Shown here in pieces: positions 7,469 through 9,613 of a stretch of DNA of 9,613 nt. The number at the start of each line of letters is the position of its first letter. Position 1 is the first letter of the stretch. Source of the DNA: Clostridia bacterium (GTDB lineage Bacteria; Bacillota; Clostridia; Christensenellales; HGM11417); assembly GCA_017407365.1 (NCBI GenBank), contig JAFQWR010000017.1:1-9613 (forward strand), read 5' to 3'. Both the position numbers and the translations under genes were made by a program. The notes below the pieces were generated by a model. That model was not told the origin of the DNA and did no database searches. It saw nothing but the letters and a program-made list of their open reading frames with translations.

Positions 7469-7514
7469 ATTGATGAAAAACAGATGAAAAGGCGAAAAAT
7501 GCATCGTCAGAATA

Positions 7515-7543
7515 TTGACAAATGATAGTGAATATGGTAAGAT
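7515..7543 (+). promoter_or_regulatory. Promoter of the superoxide reductase gene
   Basis: There is a perfect TTGACA -35 (7515-7520), a 17-bp spacer, and a TAAGAT -10 (7538-7543) that keeps the conserved first, second and last bases. Transcription would start near 7550, giving a very short leader with AAAGGAGGT at 7555-7563. I looked for a PerR-type box, because PerR often controls such genes in clostridia, and found no good match. Confidence 0.75.
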
Positions 7544-7570
7544 ATAGATAAACCAAAGGAGGTATTGTTT

Positions 7571-7939
7571 ATGAAATTTTACCGTTGTTCTCATTGTGGA
7601 AATATTATTGCTTATGCCGCCGATAAAGGCGTACCCGTATTCTGCTGCGGTCAGAAAATGCAGGAAATTGTACCCGGCACCGTGGATGCTTCCGTAGAAA
7701 AGCATCTCCCCGTTGTATCCAAGGAGGGTAACCTTGTAACCGTAACCGTTGGCTCTGTACTGCATCCTATGTCCGCAGAGCATTATATCGAATGGGTTGC
7801 CTTAGAAACCAAGCAGGGCAATCAGCGCAAGGTATTAACGCCCGATCAGCAGCCCGTTGTTCAGTTTGCGTTAACCGAGGGCGATGAGGTTGTAGCGGTA
7901 TATGCATACTGCAATCTGCATTCCCTGTGGCGTGCATAA
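7571..7939 (+). CDS. Superoxide reductase (desulfoferrodoxin family)
   Basis: This 122-residue cytoplasmic iron protein reduces superoxide to hydrogen peroxide without making oxygen, taking electrons usually from rubredoxin. The ATG at 7571 lies 8 nt after a near-perfect AAGGAGG. An N-terminal desulforedoxin-type domain has Cys6, Cys9, Cys25 and Cys26 (YRCSHCG and FCCG), the full set for an Fe(SCys)4 centre. The catalytic domain has E43-K44-H45 (EKHLPV), HPM with His65, HYIEW with His71, and CNLH with Cys114 and His117. These are all four His ligands, the Cys ligand, and the Lys near the open iron site. The length fits two-iron enzymes of about 125 residues. It stands alone, with its own promoter and terminator. 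No rubredoxin or rubrerythrin gene is in the window. Older records call such proteins desulfoferrodoxin (dfx) or rbo. Confidence 0.96.
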   Translation: MKFYRCSHCGNIIAYAADKGVPVFCCGQKMQEIVPGTVDASVEKHLPVVSKEGNLVTVTVGSVLHPMSAEHYIEWVALETKQGNQRKVLTPDQQPVVQFALTEGDEVVAVYAYCNLHSLWRA

Positions 7940-7956
7940 GGGCAAAAAACAGAAGC

Positions 7957-7982
7957 TTCTTTTGGGGGTATTCCCAAAAGAA
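7957..7982 (+). other. Perfect 10-bp hairpin after the superoxide reductase gene
   Basis: TTCTTTTGGG (7957-7966) and CCCAAAAGAA (7973-7982) pair perfectly around a 6-nt loop. The next bases are TGAATTTAC, so there is no T-tract on the + strand. It begins 17 bp after the stop codon and sits 15 bp before the real terminator. It could protect the mRNA 3' end. Read from the minus strand it also lacks a convincing U-run. Confidence 0.6.
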
Positions 7983-7997
7983 TGAATTTACAAAAAT

Positions 7998-8032
7998 ACG
8001 GTGTATCTCAAAAGGGGTATGCCGTTTTTTTT
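7998..8032 (+). terminator. Rho-independent terminator of the superoxide reductase transcript
   Basis: ACGGTGTATC (7998-8007) pairs with 8016-8025 (GGTATGCCGT, with three G-T pairs) around an 8-nt loop. An uninterrupted run of T to 8032 follows, and A-rich bases precede the stem. Confidence 0.85.
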
Positions 8033-8157
8033 GCATTTGCAAAGCAGGTCCCGGCAAAAAACATTGCGTCTGGCGAGAGAGTAGAAAAAGAAGTTTTTGT
8101 ACAAGGGTGGCTTTTTTTCTTAACGAAGGGTAATCACGTAAATCAATGCAAAAATTG

Positions 8158-8186
8158 TTTACAGCCCGAAAAAAATGTGTAATAAT
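8158..8186 (+). promoter_or_regulatory. Orphan promoter-like site
   Basis: TTTACA (8158-8163) and AATAAT (8181-8186), each five of six to consensus, are separated by 17 bp. No gene starts nearby; the next start is about 190 bp downstream and has its own promoter. In an AT-rich spacer this could be chance, or the start of a small RNA or of a long CPBP leader. Confidence 0.35.
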
Positions 8187-8315
8187 AATTATGCCAAACA
8201 AACTTTAGTAGTTTGCTTTTAAGGGGGATTTGCAGACTGTTTGAAGGTAATAATGCATCAGAATCGCTTTTTTAATTGTATTACAGTTGTTTTTTGTTTT
8301 TATAGCCGCTTTTCA

Positions 8316-8344
8316 TTGCATCAGTACGTTGAATATGATATAAT
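8316..8344 (+). promoter_or_regulatory. Extended -10 promoter of the CPBP-DUF1292 unit
   Basis: TGATATAAT (8336-8344) is a perfect -10 with the TGn extension, and a weak TTGCAT -35 lies at 8316-8321 with 17-bp spacing. Transcription would start near 8351, about 30 nt before the ATG at 8381. Confidence 0.75.
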
Positions 8345-8380
8345 ATTAGAGTTGCTTTTGTTAATGAAAGAGGTTTTTTT

Positions 8381-9250
8381 ATGCAATCAAAAACGAGAGA
8401 GCGCATTCGCTTTGCGGTATTGGCTTTGCTGTTTGTTGCAATGGCGGTGCTCGAATTTTTTGAATTTACCTATGTAAACGATGAAGTGCAAAACGGTATC
8501 ATCAACCGTACAATGCCCCTTGTTGCGGGTGCTGCTGCTGTCATTCTGCTGTTGGTGTGGAATAAGAGCAAGCTTTTCGGTGCGCCGCAGGGGCTTCTGT
8601 TTTTGATTCCCTGTCTGATAATTGCCGTCAATAATTTTCCCTTTTGCTCCTTTTTTGCAGGTAAATCAAAGCTGTTTCATACGTCGTTAACCGATTTTGT
8701 CCTGTTTGCTGTATATTGCATTGCAATCGGTATGTTTGAGGAATGCGCTTTTCGCGGAGTGCTTTTTCCCATCGTGGCAGAAAGGTTTTCTAAGGACCGC
8801 AAAGGCCTGCAAAAAACCTTCGTGGCATCATCCGTGCTGTTTGGGCTTGCGCATCTGTTTAATCTGCTGATGGGCGCCGGCTTTGGCCCCACAGTGCTGC
8901 AGGTGGGCTATTCCACATTGATTGGTGGGCTTTGTGCCTTTTGTCTGATTAAAACACACAATGTCTTGCTTTGCGCTTTCGTACACGCGGTTTATGATTT
9001 TTGCGGTATGATGATGGCAGAGCTGGGCTCAGGCACCGTATTCGATTTGCCAACGGGCTTGATGATGGGCATTGTGGGTGTAGCGGTTGCTACCTTCGTT
9101 TTATGGCAGATATATAAGCTGAAGGATTCTGATGCCCATGCGCTTTACAAAAAGCTTGGCTTTGGGCTGGAAAAGGGCTTGCCCGATGATAATCAATCAG
9201 AAGAAAAAATTAAGGAGTACGAAAATGGAAGAGATGAAGAGCACGATTGA
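8381..9250 (+). CDS. CPBP-family intramembrane glutamic endopeptidase (Abi/Rce1-like)
   Basis: This is a 289-residue polytopic membrane protein whose start lies 7 nt after AAAGAGG. It carries the CPBP (CAAX protease and bacteriocin-processing) signatures in order: EECAFRG with Glu120-Glu121 and Arg125, FGLAHL with Phe154 and His158, and HAVYD with His202 and Asp206. In the family the Glu and His residues face into the membrane and activate water for peptide cleavage; bacterial members are linked to bacteriocin immunity or processing. About seven or eight hydrophobic segments are visible, near 11-29, 45-60, 70-86, 103-120, 146-165, 172-190, 195-212 and 226-245. The last 40 residues are charged and probably cytoplasmic. 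The 3' end overlaps the next gene by 26 bp. No bacteriocin or CAAX-like substrate gene is in the window, so the substrate is unknown. Confidence 0.93.
   Translation: MQSKTRERIRFAVLALLFVAMAVLEFFEFTYVNDEVQNGIINRTMPLVAGAAAVILLLVWNKSKLFGAPQGLLFLIPCLIIAVNNFPFCSFFAGKSKLFHTSLTDFVLFAVYCIAIGMFEECAFRGVLFPIVAERFSKDRKGLQKTFVASSVLFGLAHLFNLLMGAGFGPTVLQVGYSTLIGGLCAFCLIKTHNVLLCAFVHAVYDFCGMMMAELGSGTVFDLPTGLMMGIVGVAVATFVLWQIYKLKDSDAHALYKKLGFGLEKGLPDDNQSEEKIKEYENGRDEEHD
9212..9217 (+). promoter_or_regulatory. Ribosome binding site inside the CPBP gene, deciding the DUF1292 start
   Basis: AAGGAG lies 7 nt before the ATG at 9225, within the last codons of the CPBP gene. In-frame ATGs further upstream (such as 9132) lack a site and would add a basic stretch foreign to the family. 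Confidence 0.85.
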
Positions 9251-9533
9251 TATGATTCTTTCGGAGGATTGCACCGATAATATCGTTTTATACGACGAGA
9301 ATAACGTCGAAACGGAGTTTGAGCAGGTGGCTGTGATTCCTATGGATGAAATGGTTTATGTTCTGTTAAAGCCCGTAATTCCGCCTGAGGGCGAGACGGA
9401 CGATGTGGCTTATGTGTTCCGCATCGAAGAGATTGACGACGAGGACGCTCTTGTGATGATTCTTGATGACGAAACGGTGGAGCGTGTGTTCGAGGAGTAT
9501 TATCGTTTGCTTGAAGAAGAGGGTCAGGAATAA
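9225..9533 (+). CDS. DUF1292 family protein (YrzB-like)
   Basis: This is a 102-residue, strongly acidic cytoplasmic protein; about a third of its residues are Asp or Glu. The family pattern is clear: NIVLYDENNVETEFEQV, then VYVLLKPV, VAYVFRIEEID, and a closing helix VERVFEEYYRLLEEE. DUF1292 proteins are small Firmicutes proteins of unknown biochemical function, often found in the yrrL-yrzB region next to a Holliday-junction resolvase-like gene. Here the partner is instead a CPBP protease. The start overlaps the CPBP gene by 26 bp and no separate promoter is visible, so it is probably co-transcribed and perhaps translationally coupled. The length is usual for the family, and no catalytic or metal-binding motif is visible. 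Confidence 0.9.
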   Translation: MEEMKSTIDMILSEDCTDNIVLYDENNVETEFEQVAVIPMDEMVYVLLKPVIPPEGETDDVAYVFRIEEIDDEDALVMILDDETVERVFEEYYRLLEEEGQE

Positions 9534-9563
9534 CCTTAAAAGATTTATAAAAAATGCAAGGCG

Positions 9564-9604
9564 CGGTGCTTTCCCGTATGATGGGAAGGCACCGTTTTTT
9601 TTTT
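9564..9604 (+). terminator. Strong Rho-independent terminator after DUF1292
   Basis: A 12-bp stem (9564-9575 with 9583-9594, one G-T pair) has a 7-nt loop and is followed by ten T (9595-9604). It is the strongest terminator in the window and closes the CPBP-DUF1292 unit. Confidence 0.96.
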
Positions 9605-9613
9605 GGGAAGGAC

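Larger units (their letters stand above)
8033..8380. other. Intergenic region without a convincing gene
   Basis: About 350 bp between the superoxide reductase terminator and the CPBP gene, AT-rich in its second half. Apart from the CPBP promoter it holds an orphan promoter-like site (8158-8186), a 6-bp hairpin (CAAACT 8199-8204 with AGTTTG 8210-8215) followed by CTTTT, and a dyad TGTA-T-TACA centred on 8281. Short open frames crossing it lack good ribosome sites or overlap the terminator or the CPBP gene. Confidence 0.6.

Noticed and set aside
7472..7490. Direct repeat GATGAAAA twice with an 11-bp period upstream of the superoxide reductase promoter
   Set aside because: The repeats are short and A-rich, likely chance. 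One helical-turn spacing alone does not support an operator.
7505..7545. Possible PerR or Fur box at the superoxide reductase promoter
   Set aside because: Expected from known clostridial regulation, but the bases do not match either consensus well enough to call.
7982..8182. Two small overlapping + strand frames (7927-8133 and 7982-8182) after the superoxide reductase gene
   Set aside because: Both run through the terminator hairpin and T-tract, have no proper ribosome binding site, and their translations resemble no family.
8241..8477. 78-codon frame starting at TTG and overlapping the CPBP start out of frame
   Set aside because: The start is non-ATG, the nearest purine-rich site (8222-8227) is too far away, and it overlaps the CPBP gene by about 100 bp in another frame.

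Overview
The window looks like a chromosomal segment of a low- to mid-GC anaerobic Firmicute, most likely an uncultured gut-type member of the Clostridia. The support is: strong AGGAGG-type ribosome binding sites, sigma-A-like promoters, U-tract terminators, a lipoprotein gene just after mfd, a superoxide reductase of the strict-anaerobe type, and a YrzB-like DUF1292 protein. The genus cannot be fixed from the sequence. All convincing genes are on the + strand. I see no tRNA, rRNA, CRISPR array, insertion sequence or attachment site.

Layout. (1) Positions 2-1228 hold the C-terminal third of mfd, the transcription-repair coupling factor, cut by the window edge. (2) Positions 1382-3556 encode a 724-residue lipoprotein with split parvulin-like (PrsA/SurA-type) signatures, with its own promoter and a strong terminator. 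(3) Positions 3735-7397 encode a 1220-residue exported protein, the most unusual gene here. It has a signal peptide, three tandem concanavalin/LamG-like repeats, an apparently degenerate TIM-barrel segment, a catalytic glycerophosphodiester phosphodiesterase (GDPD) domain with all key residues, a short unassigned domain, and a Cys-plus-transmembrane-plus-basic C-terminal tail. It has its own promoter and terminator. (4) Positions 7571-7939 encode a superoxide reductase (desulfoferrodoxin) from a good promoter. (5) Positions 7940-8380 hold a hairpin, a terminator, an orphan promoter-like site and a small dyad, but no convincing gene. (6) Positions 8381-9533 hold a two-gene unit: a CPBP intramembrane protease overlapping a DUF1292 protein by 26 bp, closed by a very strong terminator near the window end.

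How the genes relate. Each block has its own promoter and, apart from mfd, its own terminator, so this is mostly a row of independent units. The lipoprotein (a possible extracytoplasmic foldase) and the large GDPD protein both act outside the membrane and are adjacent. A client relation is possible but is inference only. The GDPD protein may be a surface enzyme that binds a glycan or wall polymer through its three lectin-like domains and cleaves glycerophosphodiesters such as deacylated lipids or glycerol-phosphate teichoic acid.
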